This document shows, piece by piece, positions 34,869 to 42,816 of a stretch of DNA of 64,000 nucleotides. Made by a program: the position numbers and the translations under genes. The stretch comes from Anaerolineae bacterium (GTDB lineage Bacteria; Chloroflexota; Anaerolineae; Caldilineales; Caldilineaceae), in assembly GCA_030432295.1 (NCBI GenBank), contig JAUIHI010000015.1:1-64000 (forward strand), in the 5' to 3' direction. The notes below the pieces were generated by a model, which was given only the letters and a program-made list of their open reading frames with translations, made no database searches and had not been told where the DNA came from. Each line of letters begins with the position of its first letter. Position 1 is the stretch's first letter.

Positions 34869-35102
34869 ATGACATCTGAGCAGGCAACACCCCAGCCCTG
34901 GCGACAGGTGGACTATCACTCCTACCTGCTGCGTGTGCTGACGATTCCCGACGGGGATCGGGTCGTCAGACAACTGCATGTGCGGGATATCCCCAGCGGC
35001 CAGGAACTCTACTTCGACAACCTGCGCGAGTTGATGGACTATCTGCGGGCGCAGGGGCGGTTGTCGAGAGAGGAGGATAGCGACACGGCTTTAGACTATT
35101 GA
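34869..35102 (+). CDS. Small protein of the island, paralogue of 34483-34728 (unknown function)
   Basis: A 77-residue paralogue: VDYHSYLLRVLTIPDGDRVV, then HVRDIPSGQELYFDNLRELMDYLRAQG. Identity to its neighbour is high in the YHSYLLR and DIPS...YF...EL.DYL segments. The family is unrecognised; predicted as a small beta-strand/helix domain. No export signal. It is 72 nt before the large surface-protein gene, which has its own Shine-Dalgarno. Duplication of both the gene and its upstream box suggests a tandem duplication. Confidence 0.7.
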   Translation: MTSEQATPQPWRQVDYHSYLLRVLTIPDGDRVVRQLHVRDIPSGQELYFDNLRELMDYLRAQGRLSREEDSDTALDY

Positions 35103-35173
35103 TAAAGTACTACTGTCTATTTATGAAATCTCTCACCACTACACATCAGATTCTTTTCTGAAAGGAGAATAAG

Positions 35174-38100
35174 ATGAGAGGTATAGCAAATTATGTATGG
35201 ATTGCGACCATTTTGTTGGGACTGGTTGTGACAATGGCGGTCATACTGGCACAGACCGCCCCTGTTCTTGCCGACACCGACATCTCTACCACTTATACCT
35301 GGGATAACGACAGCGGTGACAGCAACATGAGAAATGGTATCAACTGGGATCCTGACTACGATACTAATCTACCGAATGCGTGGGATCGGGGTGATACATT
35401 CATGATTGGTAGCACCGGAGGCCAGGCCTGGGTAATTAATGCCACTTTCTTGGACGACATTATTGTAACCAACGGCGGGTACATTTCTTTTCATGGGCCA
35501 GCCGCTCTGGGGCATATCTACTTCCAGGATGACTCCAGGATGTATGGAGATTATGTAAACCCAAGTACTGCTACGTTCCATGTGGACGGCACAACATTGT
35601 GGGAAATGCGCCCTGACCATCAGACTTATCTAGCCAATGTCACGATCACAGGAGCGGGCACGATCCGCTGGCGGGGTGGCTACGAAAGCCAGAACCAGGG
35701 TGACAACGCTGGGTTTACGGGTAACTGGTATATTGGATACGGGGAAACGCCCAATCCGTCTACCAGCTACTCGTCTCAGGCCATCAAGGGCCTGGGACCC
35801 ACCAGCCTTGGGATTAATCCGGACATAACGATTGTGCAAGGTCAATCGGTGGGTTTGAACCTTGCGTATAGCTTTGGAACGCTGACGTTGATCGACTCGC
35901 TCTACGGTGAGCAGCATTTCCCCATCGGTAGTTACAATATCGATCAGACATATACGTCACTAGAAGGCAACCCAATCGACTTCAATACGTATTTCTATGG
36001 TTCCCAGAGGACCATAAGCGTATCGTCCATTATTGTTACCGATAGCGACGGCGACGATATTGCCGACACTGAAGACAACTGTCCTACCGTATCCAATCCC
36101 GGTCAAGAAGACGTTGACGGCGACGGCTTTGGCGATGTCTGCGACCCGGATGCTGACAACGACGGCACTCCGAATATCGACGACCCGGATCCGCTGACCC
36201 CGCCCGACATCTTCGTGAACCTGGGCGGCGATGACATTCGACGGGCGGTCAGCAATGGAACCATTCACGGGGTGGCAGGCGAAGCTGTTGCCATTCCGGT
36301 GGTCTACAAAGCTTACGGAGCCGAGGTCAATTCCTTTGATGTGACTGTCTCCTACGACGCCACCTGTCTGACCCTGATTCCGAACGGTGTACGTCTGGAT
36401 AGTGGACAGGATAACAGTGCGCTGACTTCAACCCCAGCCCCTGGCAGTGTGCAAGTTGTTTTGAACAACCCGGGGGTGACGCTGGGCAGCGCCCTGGAAA
36501 ACGGCAGCACCGTCTTCTGGCTGGACTTTACGGTCGCTCCTGCGGTGTCCCCCACCTGTGCCCGGGGCAGCACGGATATCGACCTGACCTTCCACTCCTT
36601 CGGTAACATTGACGGTAACAGCATTGCCGGCACGACAGCCGGAGACACCCTCTATCTCAACAGCCGACCTGTGGCGGTGGACGATGCAGCCGAGACCGAC
36701 GAAGACAATTCTGTGGTCATCTTTGTGGAGGGCAACGACTCGGATGCAGACGCCCTGCCGAATCTCATTTATCCCGCTGAGGCCATCGACGTGACCGGGG
36801 TAGGTTCCCCAGCTCCCGGCGGTACAGCGAGCAAGATTACTTCTCTGGACAATCAGAACGAGATCGACGACACGATTCTGTTTGACCCTGCGGGGGCGTT
36901 TGATTACCTGGCCCAGGGCGAATCGGCAATCGCCACCTTCGAGTACACAATTTCCGACGTACCCGCAGGCCAGAACACCTATCAAGACGCTGCATTTGAT
37001 GGCCTGGTGGACAGTGATGCCGGTCTGGTCACAGTGACGATTCTGGGCGTGAACGACGACCCGATGGCGAACCCGGACACGGCCAACACCGACGAAGATA
37101 GTGTAGTGACAGTCTACGTCCTGGCCAACGACAGCGACCCGGACACATCGGACACGGGCCACTTCGTCTCGGCGGTAGACACCAGCAGCACGAACGGCAC
37201 TGTCATCAACAACAACGGCACAGTGACCTACGACCCGCGGGCCTACTACCAATACCTGGCCGTGGGTGAGACAGCCACAGACAGCTTTGGCTACACAATC
37301 AGCGATGGCAAGGGCGGCACAGCGGTTGGCACAGTGACTGTCACCGTGACCGGGGTGAACGACAGCCCCACTGCTGTGGACAACACAGCCACCCAGGCCC
37401 CTTACCTGATCACCGCTCCAGGGGCCGCCATCAACATCTACGTGCTGGACAACGACCTGGACCCGGACACCAGCAATATGAACAGCATGACCATCACCGA
37501 AAACGAAGGTGATGTGGCGGTGGTGGTGCAGGCAGGGGAAGACTATCTGGTCTATACCCCGGCACCAGGCTTCCACGGAGTCCGGGAATTTGACTACACC
37601 ATCGACGACGGCTATGGCACGCCATCCACAGCCACAGTGACCGTCGCCGTGGGTATGCGGGGCGACTGCAACAAGGATGGCAAAGTCGATGCCGGTGACC
37701 TCTCGGCCTGTGTCCTGGAGATTCTGGACGATGCAGGCAGCGACAGCAGCGGCCAGCCCGGTGGCTGGTTGACAGCGGGCAATGGCAGCTTTGCGGGCAG
37801 CCCGGTGGGCTGCGATTCCAACCGGGACGAAGTAGTCAACGCGGGTGACCTGGCCTGTAAGGTCAATATGCTCATGGGTGTGAACGCCGAGTGTGTGGCC
37901 CAAGCCCGTAGCGCCAGCAAGGCCAGCCTGGCTCTGAGCAGCGGAGCCGAAGGTATGAGCCTGGGCTTCAGCGCCAATGGCAACGGCGTCTCCGCCGCGG
38001 TCATCAGCCTGGCGGTGGATGCGGATGCCAGCTTCGAGAGCGTGGCCTGGAACCTGCCAGCTGGCTTCGAGAGTGCTTCCATCTACGCGGATGGCAAGCT

Positions 38101-38329
38101 GACCCTCATCGCCTACTCCCTGAGCCTGGCGGCACTGCCCGATGGCAACTTCGCCAGTCTGCGCTTCAACGGCGCAACCGCCAGTGACAGCGTCACCATC
38201 AGTGCCGAGGCCAGTTCTCTGGGTGGTGTGGACGGCAGCAGTGTCGCCTTCACAGTGGAAGATGCGCCTGATGGCACATCTGCCCCGGAACTCAACATCC
38301 ACCTCTTCCTTCCTGCCGTCGTTCGGTAG
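35174..38329 (+). CDS. Exported multidomain protein: TSP3, cohesin-like, cadherin-like and dockerin domains
   Basis: A 1051-residue exported protein. Signal peptide 1-34 (hydrophobic VWIATILLGLVVTMAVIL). The N-terminal beta-rich region (35-285) is of unknown family. One thrombospondin-3 Ca2+ repeat follows (DSDGDDIADTEDNCP, about 290-340), then a cohesin-like module (about 345-492) and three cadherin/VCBS-like modules (about 498-825; repeated NDSDPD and GxFxYxxxDG). A dockerin-like region with two Ca2+ loops (GDCNKDGKVDAGDLSACV and CDSNRDEVVNAGDLACKV, about 828-908) precedes a last beta-domain ending LNIHLFLPAVVR. AAAGGAG precedes ATG. Having cohesin-like and dockerin parts in one chain suggests self-assembly on the surface. 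Confidence 0.82.
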   Translation: MRGIANYVWIATILLGLVVTMAVILAQTAPVLADTDISTTYTWDNDSGDSNMRNGINWDPDYDTNLPNAWDRGDTFMIGSTGGQAWVINATFLDDIIVTNGGYISFHGPAALGHIYFQDDSRMYGDYVNPSTATFHVDGTTLWEMRPDHQTYLANVTITGAGTIRWRGGYESQNQGDNAGFTGNWYIGYGETPNPSTSYSSQAIKGLGPTSLGINPDITIVQGQSVGLNLAYSFGTLTLIDSLYGEQHFPIGSYNIDQTYTSLEGNPIDFNTYFYGSQRTISVSSIIVTDSDGDDIADTEDNCPTVSNPGQEDVDGDGFGDVCDPDADNDGTPNIDDPDPLTPPDIFVNLGGDDIRRAVSNGTIHGVAGEAVAIPVVYKAYGAEVNSFDVTVSYDATCLTLIPNGVRLDSGQDNSALTSTPAPGSVQVVLNNPGVTLGSALENGSTVFWLDFTVAPAVSPTCARGSTDIDLTFHSFGNIDGNSIAGTTAGDTLYLNSRPVAVDDAAETDEDNSVVIFVEGNDSDADALPNLIYPAEAIDVTGVGSPAPGGTASKITSLDNQNEIDDTILFDPAGAFDYLAQGESAIATFEYTISDVPAGQNTYQDAAFDGLVDSDAGLVTVTILGVNDDPMANPDTANTDEDSVVTVYVLANDSDPDTSDTGHFVSAVDTSSTNGTVINNNGTVTYDPRAYYQYLAVGETATDSFGYTISDGKGGTAVGTVTVTVTGVNDSPTAVDNTATQAPYLITAPGAAINIYVLDNDLDPDTSNMNSMTITENEGDVAVVVQAGEDYLVYTPAPGFHGVREFDYTIDDGYGTPSTATVTVAVGMRGDCNKDGKVDAGDLSACVLEILDDAGSDSSGQPGGWLTAGNGSFAGSPVGCDSNRDEVVNAGDLACKVNMLMGVNAECVAQARSASKASLALSSGAEGMSLGFSANGNGVSAAVISLAVDADASFESVAWNLPAGFESASIYADGKLTLIAYSLSLAALPDGNFASLRFNGATASDSVTISAEASSLGGVDGSSVAFTVEDAPDGTSAPELNIHLFLPAVVR

Positions 38330-38344
38330 CGATACTATAAACAG

Positions 38345-38374
38345 CGAGCCGGTCACTGAAAGGTGACCGGCTCG
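38345..38374. terminator. Hairpin between the two large surface-protein genes
   Basis: CGAGCCGGTCAC, loop TGAAAG, GTGACCGGCTCG gives a perfect 12-bp stem 15 nt after the stop codon. It has no T-run, so it may limit or stabilise the transcript rather than end it. Confidence 0.5.
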
Positions 38375-38396
38375 TCAATCCTGCGAGGTGAGCAAA

Positions 38397-40313
38397 ATGC
38401 GCACACCAACCCAAATAACTACTATCAGCATCCTTCTCTGCCTGTTCCTGACTGTGGCTTTTTGGGGTGCCCAAGCAAAGACCCTGGCCTCACCCGCTGA
38501 TACTCAGCCGTTGGTCCAAGTCCAAGATGCTCTGGTCTTTTACCAGAACGAAAGCGCCAAGGTACCGATTCTACTGCAGACCGGCGGCCAGCAGATTTCT
38601 GCCCTCGTCTTTGCCCTTGTCTTCGACCCGGCCCGACTGAGCCTGGACAAAGCCAGCGATGTGGTCTTCAGCCTGCCCAACGGCGTCTCCGGCTCGGCTA
38701 CCTTTGCGGAAGGGCGCACAGACACGTTGAATGTGATTATTTTTTCGATCGGCAATGTGACGATCCCATCCAGCACGATTCTGACCATCCCCTTTTCCCC
38801 CATCTGTCAGAATGCAGGCAGCAGCCACTCGACAACTGTCGGCTTTGGCGAAAGTCCCCCTCTCTCCTTCGGCGGGCCAGACGGTGCCCAGATTGCCGGG
38901 ACCAGTGTCGGCGCACGGGTCAGCCTTATCTGTCGGGATGCGCCCAACACGCCCACACCCACAGCCACGGCCACCGATATCCCTGGCACTACCCGGACGC
39001 CCACGGCTACACCGACGGGCGGTCCCTCCGGCACAGCCGGGGATGCGGATGGCGATGGTGTCACTGATCTGGCCGAATGTCCCGGCGGCATCCCCTGCCC
39101 GGACCTGGACAAGGATGGGGTCTCGGATGTCTACGAGTCGAACATCGACGACTTCGACGGCGACGGCATCCCCGACTATCGGGATGAGGACGACGACGGC
39201 GATTCCATTCCCACCGCGGCCGAGAACCCGGACCCCAACGGCGACGGCATCCCTCTGGACGCCCAGGACACGGACGGGGACAAACGGCCCGATTATCTGG
39301 ACGTGGACGACGACAACGATGGGGTCTATACTATCAATGAAGTGATACGGGGCCGGGTCAGCGACGCGGGCCGGGACACAGACGCCGATGGCATCCCCGA
39401 CTATCTGGACACAGATGACGACGGCGACACCGTGCCCACCATCTGGGAAAAGCCCAACGCCAACGGCAGCGGCCAGGACACAGACGGCGATGGAACCCCC
39501 GACTATCTGGACAGTGACGACGACAACGACCGCATCGCCACCCGGCGCGAGGACATCAACGGCGACGGCAACCCCCGCAACGACGACACGGATGACGACG
39601 GCATTCCCAACTATCTGGATGCCGACGACGACAACGACGGCGTGCCCACCGTGCGCGAAGACCCGGACAACAACAACTCACCCCTGAACGACGACACCGA
39701 CGGCGACGGCATCCCCAACTATCTGGACCCGGACGACGACAACGACGGCGTGCCCACCTTTATCGAGGGCGAGTACGACGAAGATGGCGACGGCATCCCC
39801 GACTATCTGGACCCGGATACCCTGGGCAAGCGGCGGGTCTGGCTGGCCCTGGTGGGGCGAAACAGCGGCGGAACCAGCGGCACAGCCCAGACATTCCCTG
39901 ATTTGGTGGTGGAGAGTCTGCAAGCCACCGGCGCAGGTGTTCTTGTGGTCATTCGTAATCAAGGCCAGGCCCCGGTGACGAGCGGCTTCTGGGTGGATGT
40001 CTACATCAATCCCAACAGCCCGCCCACAGCGGTCAACCAGCGCTGGAACGATATCGGCACACTGGGTATGGCCTGGGGAGTTGGGGGCGAAGCGTTGCCT
40101 CTGGCTCCGGGCGCGGCGTTGACGCTGATCAGTTTCGGTCAACACTACAGCTCCGAACGGTCCAACTTTGCGGGCGTTGTGCCGGTCAGTGCCCAGCTTT
40201 GGGCACAGGCTGACGCCTATCGGGTGGATTCAATCTACGGCAATGTGGAGGAAGTGGACGAACAGGGCGGTGGCGTTTACAATAACATCACTGGACCAGT
40301 GACTACACCGTAG
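38397..40313 (+). CDS. Exported cohesin-like / thrombospondin type 3 / CARDB protein
   Basis: A 638-residue exported protein. Signal peptide (ITTISILLCLFLTVAFWGAQA), cohesin-like module (about 41-181; ESAKVPILLQTGGQQISALV...), and Thr/Pro linker (TPTPTATATDIPGT). A long series of Ca2+-binding TSP3 repeats follows (about 215-478; DGDGIPDYLDxDDDNDGVPT repeated). After RRVWLALVGRN comes a CARDB-like C-terminal domain (PDLVVESLQATGAGVLVVI). ATG at 38397 was preferred over GTG 38388 because GAGGTGA precedes it. The CARDB end would face outward. It probably interacts with the dockerin of the preceding protein (inference). Confidence 0.82.
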   Translation: MRTPTQITTISILLCLFLTVAFWGAQAKTLASPADTQPLVQVQDALVFYQNESAKVPILLQTGGQQISALVFALVFDPARLSLDKASDVVFSLPNGVSGSATFAEGRTDTLNVIIFSIGNVTIPSSTILTIPFSPICQNAGSSHSTTVGFGESPPLSFGGPDGAQIAGTSVGARVSLICRDAPNTPTPTATATDIPGTTRTPTATPTGGPSGTAGDADGDGVTDLAECPGGIPCPDLDKDGVSDVYESNIDDFDGDGIPDYRDEDDDGDSIPTAAENPDPNGDGIPLDAQDTDGDKRPDYLDVDDDNDGVYTINEVIRGRVSDAGRDTDADGIPDYLDTDDDGDTVPTIWEKPNANGSGQDTDGDGTPDYLDSDDDNDRIATRREDINGDGNPRNDDTDDDGIPNYLDADDDNDGVPTVREDPDNNNSPLNDDTDGDGIPNYLDPDDDNDGVPTFIEGEYDEDGDGIPDYLDPDTLGKRRVWLALVGRNSGGTSGTAQTFPDLVVESLQATGAGVLVVIRNQGQAPVTSGFWVDVYINPNSPPTAVNQRWNDIGTLGMAWGVGGEALPLAPGAALTLISFGQHYSSERSNFAGVVPVSAQLWAQADAYRVDSIYGNVEEVDEQGGGVYNNITGPVTTP

Positions 40314-40324
40314 GGGAGAGTTGT

Positions 40325-41035
40325 GTGAAGAATCGTATGGCTTTTTTATGTGTATTTGGGTTGGGGCTGCTCACTGGGTTGTGGGCTCGGCCGCTTACAG
40401 ATGTGGCTGTGGCTCAGGAACCGCCGCCCCGGGTCACAGTGACGCCCACAAATCCGGCGGATGTGCCGCCTCGTCCCACACTTACGCCTACATCTGCCCC
40501 TACCCCTGCCCCAGCCTCCACCGACTCCCCTGACGCCGCCCAGGAGAGTCGGGCTCAAATCATACTGGTCGCCGGTCAAGAAAACAATGGCCGATGGTCA
40601 GTGGTGCAATGGCTGGATGGTAGGGGTGTCTGGCAAAATGTAGAAGGGTGGGAGGGACACATCCGCCAAGGGCAGGTTCGCTGGCGGGTCTTGACGCCAG
40701 ATTTTGGCAAAAGCCCCTATCGCTGGACTGTACTGGACAAACCGGACGGTGCGCTTTTATGTGCCAGTGAGCCGTTCCAGTTGCCTGTCGACTGGCTGGA
40801 CCAGGTCACAGTAGAGATAGACGACTGCACTGGAATAGATTCCGTCCAACAGCTATCACAGTCGCCCCCTCCGGCTGGCCCGGCCCAAAACGAAACCATT
40901 TATGTGCTTCGCGTGCGTCACAGCCCCGATGGTTCCCCCCAGTTTACAATCCATAATATCGATACTTTTGAAACCTGGTTCTTCTCTTCCTTTGACAATC
41001 TGCGCGATTTTCTGGCAGAAGACTCGGCGCAATAG
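40325..41035 (+). CDS. Exported Pro/Thr-linker protein with the small-paralogue domain
   Basis: A 236-residue protein starting with GTG (GGGGAG 6 nt upstream), 11 nt after the preceding stop. N-terminal signal or anchor (MAFLCVFGLGLLTGLWA), Pro/Thr linker (TPTSAPTPAPASTDSPD), a central beta-rich domain (about 80-180) and a C-terminal part YVLRVRHSPDGSPQFTIHNI then FSSFDNLRDFLAE. The last part follows the pattern of the two small proteins at 34483 and 34869. An extracellular copy of a domain also found in the cytosol next to a STAND sensor is unusual. Function unknown. Confidence 0.7.
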   Translation: MKNRMAFLCVFGLGLLTGLWARPLTDVAVAQEPPPRVTVTPTNPADVPPRPTLTPTSAPTPAPASTDSPDAAQESRAQIILVAGQENNGRWSVVQWLDGRGVWQNVEGWEGHIRQGQVRWRVLTPDFGKSPYRWTVLDKPDGALLCASEPFQLPVDWLDQVTVEIDDCTGIDSVQQLSQSPPPAGPAQNETIYVLRVRHSPDGSPQFTIHNIDTFETWFFSSFDNLRDFLAEDSAQ

Positions 41036-41089
41036 GCAGCGAATCAATGTCACCCACACAGCACAGGGAATTGTATTGGTCAGGTAGAT

Positions 41090-41174
41090 GTTGAAATTCA
41101 ACGCAAAGACGTAGGGACGCAAAGGCGCAGAGAACCGCTTTGCCTCTTTCCATCTTTGCGCCATCGCGTTGAAG
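41090..41174. repeat. Word array, family AACGCAAAGACGC (copy 2)
   Basis: TTCAACGCAAAGACG at the left and ATCGCGTTGAAG at the right are the arms of a long imperfect hairpin. It is wrapped in TTGTATTGGTCA / TGACCAATATAA outer arms (41072-41083 and about 41196-41207). A similar boundary (GTTGACCAGTACAAG) occurs near 17183. The remaining DNA to 41294 holds the terminator. Confidence 0.78.
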
Positions 41175-41231
41175 ATCGGCAGTTTAAGCTGTTTTTGACC
41201 AATATAAAATAGTACGAATAGTCGCTGAAAT

Positions 41232-41275
41232 CAAAAAGAGCTGCCGAGTTTTCAAAACTCGACAGCTCTTTTTGA
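41232..41275. terminator. Bidirectional terminator between the surface island and the nuo operon
   Basis: AAAAAGAGCTG..., stem GAGCTGCCGAGTTT with complement AAACTCGACAGCTC, then TTTTTG. It lies 20 nt beyond the nuoN stop and can end transcription from both sides. Confidence 0.92.
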
Positions 41276-41294
41276 TTCGCAAAATAAATAATTT

Positions 41295-42731
41295 CTACAG
41301 CCCGCCCAGCAGCCCCGTCCACACACTGGGATAGAGGCCGATAACAACCGTAGCCACCGCTGCGATGACTACACTGGCATTGAGACCGGCCCAGACCCGC
41401 CGCTCGACTGTCTCCGTGGCGTCGCTGAAGTACATCGTCACCGTCACCCGCAGGTAGTAGTAGGCACTGATGGCGCTGTTGAGGACACCCACGGCCACCA
41501 GCCACGCCCAGCCCCCATCCACTGCCGCTTTGAAGAGGAATAATTTGCCGAAGAAACCGGCCAGTGGGGGGATACCGGCCAGACTGAGCATGAAAATTGC
41601 CATCGCCAGGGCCAGCATCGGATAGCGGGCCGATACACCAGCCAGACGGCTCTGGTCAACGTCGCCCTCACCCGCCTTCTCCATCGCAATCGCCACAGCA
41701 AAGGCACCGATATTCATAAAGGCATAGGCGAAGAGATAGAACAGTGCCGCGCTGCTGCCTTCCGTCGTGCCGGGGACGATGCCCACCAGCAGATAACCGG
41801 CGTGGGCCACACTAGAATAGGCCAGCATCCGTTTGAGGCTGGTCTGGCGCAGGGCGGTCAGATTGCCGACGGTCATTGTGACGACGGCCAGGATAGCCAG
41901 GGCCATTCCCCATTGGGGTTGCAGACTGGGCAGGGCTATCAGCAGCACCCGGATGAAACCGGCGAAGGCTGCGGTCTTTGTGCCCACACTCATAAAGGCA
42001 GTAATCGGTGTGGGTGCGCCCTGGTAGACATCTGGGGTCCACATGTGGAAGGGGACAAGGCTGACTTTGAAGCCGAAGCCCACTACCAGCAAGGCGATGC
42101 CGGGTAGGGCCAGGCTTGCGTTGCCGCCGCCGCTGCTCAGCGCCGTGCCGATGGCCGCATAGTTCGTGCTGCCTGCTGCGCCGTAGATCAGTGCCGCGCC
42201 GTAGACGAAGAAGCTGCTGGCGAAGGCTCCCAACAGGAAATACTTCATTGCTGCTTCAGTGCTGCGGGGATTCTCCCGGTAGAAGCCGCTGAGAATGTAG
42301 AGGCCCAGGGAGAAGATTTCCAGGGCGACGAAAAGCACAATCAGGTCCGTGGCGCTGCCCATCAGCATCATCCCGCTGGCCGTCAGCAGGAGCAGGGAGT
42401 AGTACTCGCCGCTCTGCTTGCGGATGATGGGCAGATAGTCGCCGCTGAGCAGCACGCCAAAGATGGCCGCAATCCCTACCACCAGGCGCACGCCCAGGGA
42501 GAAGGCGTCCGAGGTGGCCCCGCCCATATACGAAGCGGTGGGTTGTCCCCAAATGTAGACCGCCGCGCCGATACTGAGCAGCAACGTAACCAAAGAGAGG
42601 CCCGGCAGAATGCCAGCCTCACCCTGACGACGGCGAAAAATGTCAGCCATCATCACAACCATCGCGCCCACAATCAGCACGATTTCGGGCAAAAGCACAG
42701 AGAGATTTTCAAAGAGTGCGGACGTATTCAT
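41295..42731 (-). CDS. nuoN: NADH:quinone oxidoreductase subunit N
   Basis: A 478-residue antiporter-like membrane subunit in the complex I proton-pumping arm. It has about 14 hydrophobic helices; the conserved core is FGFKVSLVPFHMWTPDVYQGAP with the lysine/histidine channel residues, followed by MLAYSSVAHAGYLLVG. GGAGCAGGA precedes the ATG. It is the last gene of the minus-strand nuo operon, followed by a terminator. The gap to nuoM holds a TGCGTGG word array. Confidence 0.96.
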   Translation of the reverse strand: MNTSALFENLSVLLPEIVLIVGAMVVMMADIFRRRQGEAGILPGLSLVTLLLSIGAAVYIWGQPTASYMGGATSDAFSLGVRLVVGIAAIFGVLLSGDYLPIIRKQSGEYYSLLLLTASGMMLMGSATDLIVLFVALEIFSLGLYILSGFYRENPRSTEAAMKYFLLGAFASSFFVYGAALIYGAAGSTNYAAIGTALSSGGGNASLALPGIALLVVGFGFKVSLVPFHMWTPDVYQGAPTPITAFMSVGTKTAAFAGFIRVLLIALPSLQPQWGMALAILAVVTMTVGNLTALRQTSLKRMLAYSSVAHAGYLLVGIVPGTTEGSSAALFYLFAYAFMNIGAFAVAIAMEKAGEGDVDQSRLAGVSARYPMLALAMAIFMLSLAGIPPLAGFFGKLFLFKAAVDGGWAWLVAVGVLNSAISAYYYLRVTVTMYFSDATETVERRVWAGLNASVVIAAVATVVIGLYPSVWTGLLGGL

Positions 42732-42743
42732 TCCTGCTCCAAC

Positions 42744-42816
42744 AAACGTGGAACGTGGAACGTGGTGCGTGGTGCGTGAACTAATTCACGTACCACGCAC
42801 CACGCACCACGCATTA
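42744..42816. repeat. Word array, family GTGGTGCGTGG, between nuoM and nuoN
   Basis: CGTGGAACGTGGTGCGTGGT on the left is answered by CGTACCACGCACCACGCACC on the right, giving a near-perfect hairpin. The nuoM stop codon (42814-42816) is its last element. Confidence 0.9.

Noticed and set aside
36428-38356. 642-codon minus-strand frame opposite the cadherin-like gene
   Set aside because: Antisense of a repetitive, high-GC coding region; no recognisable domain.
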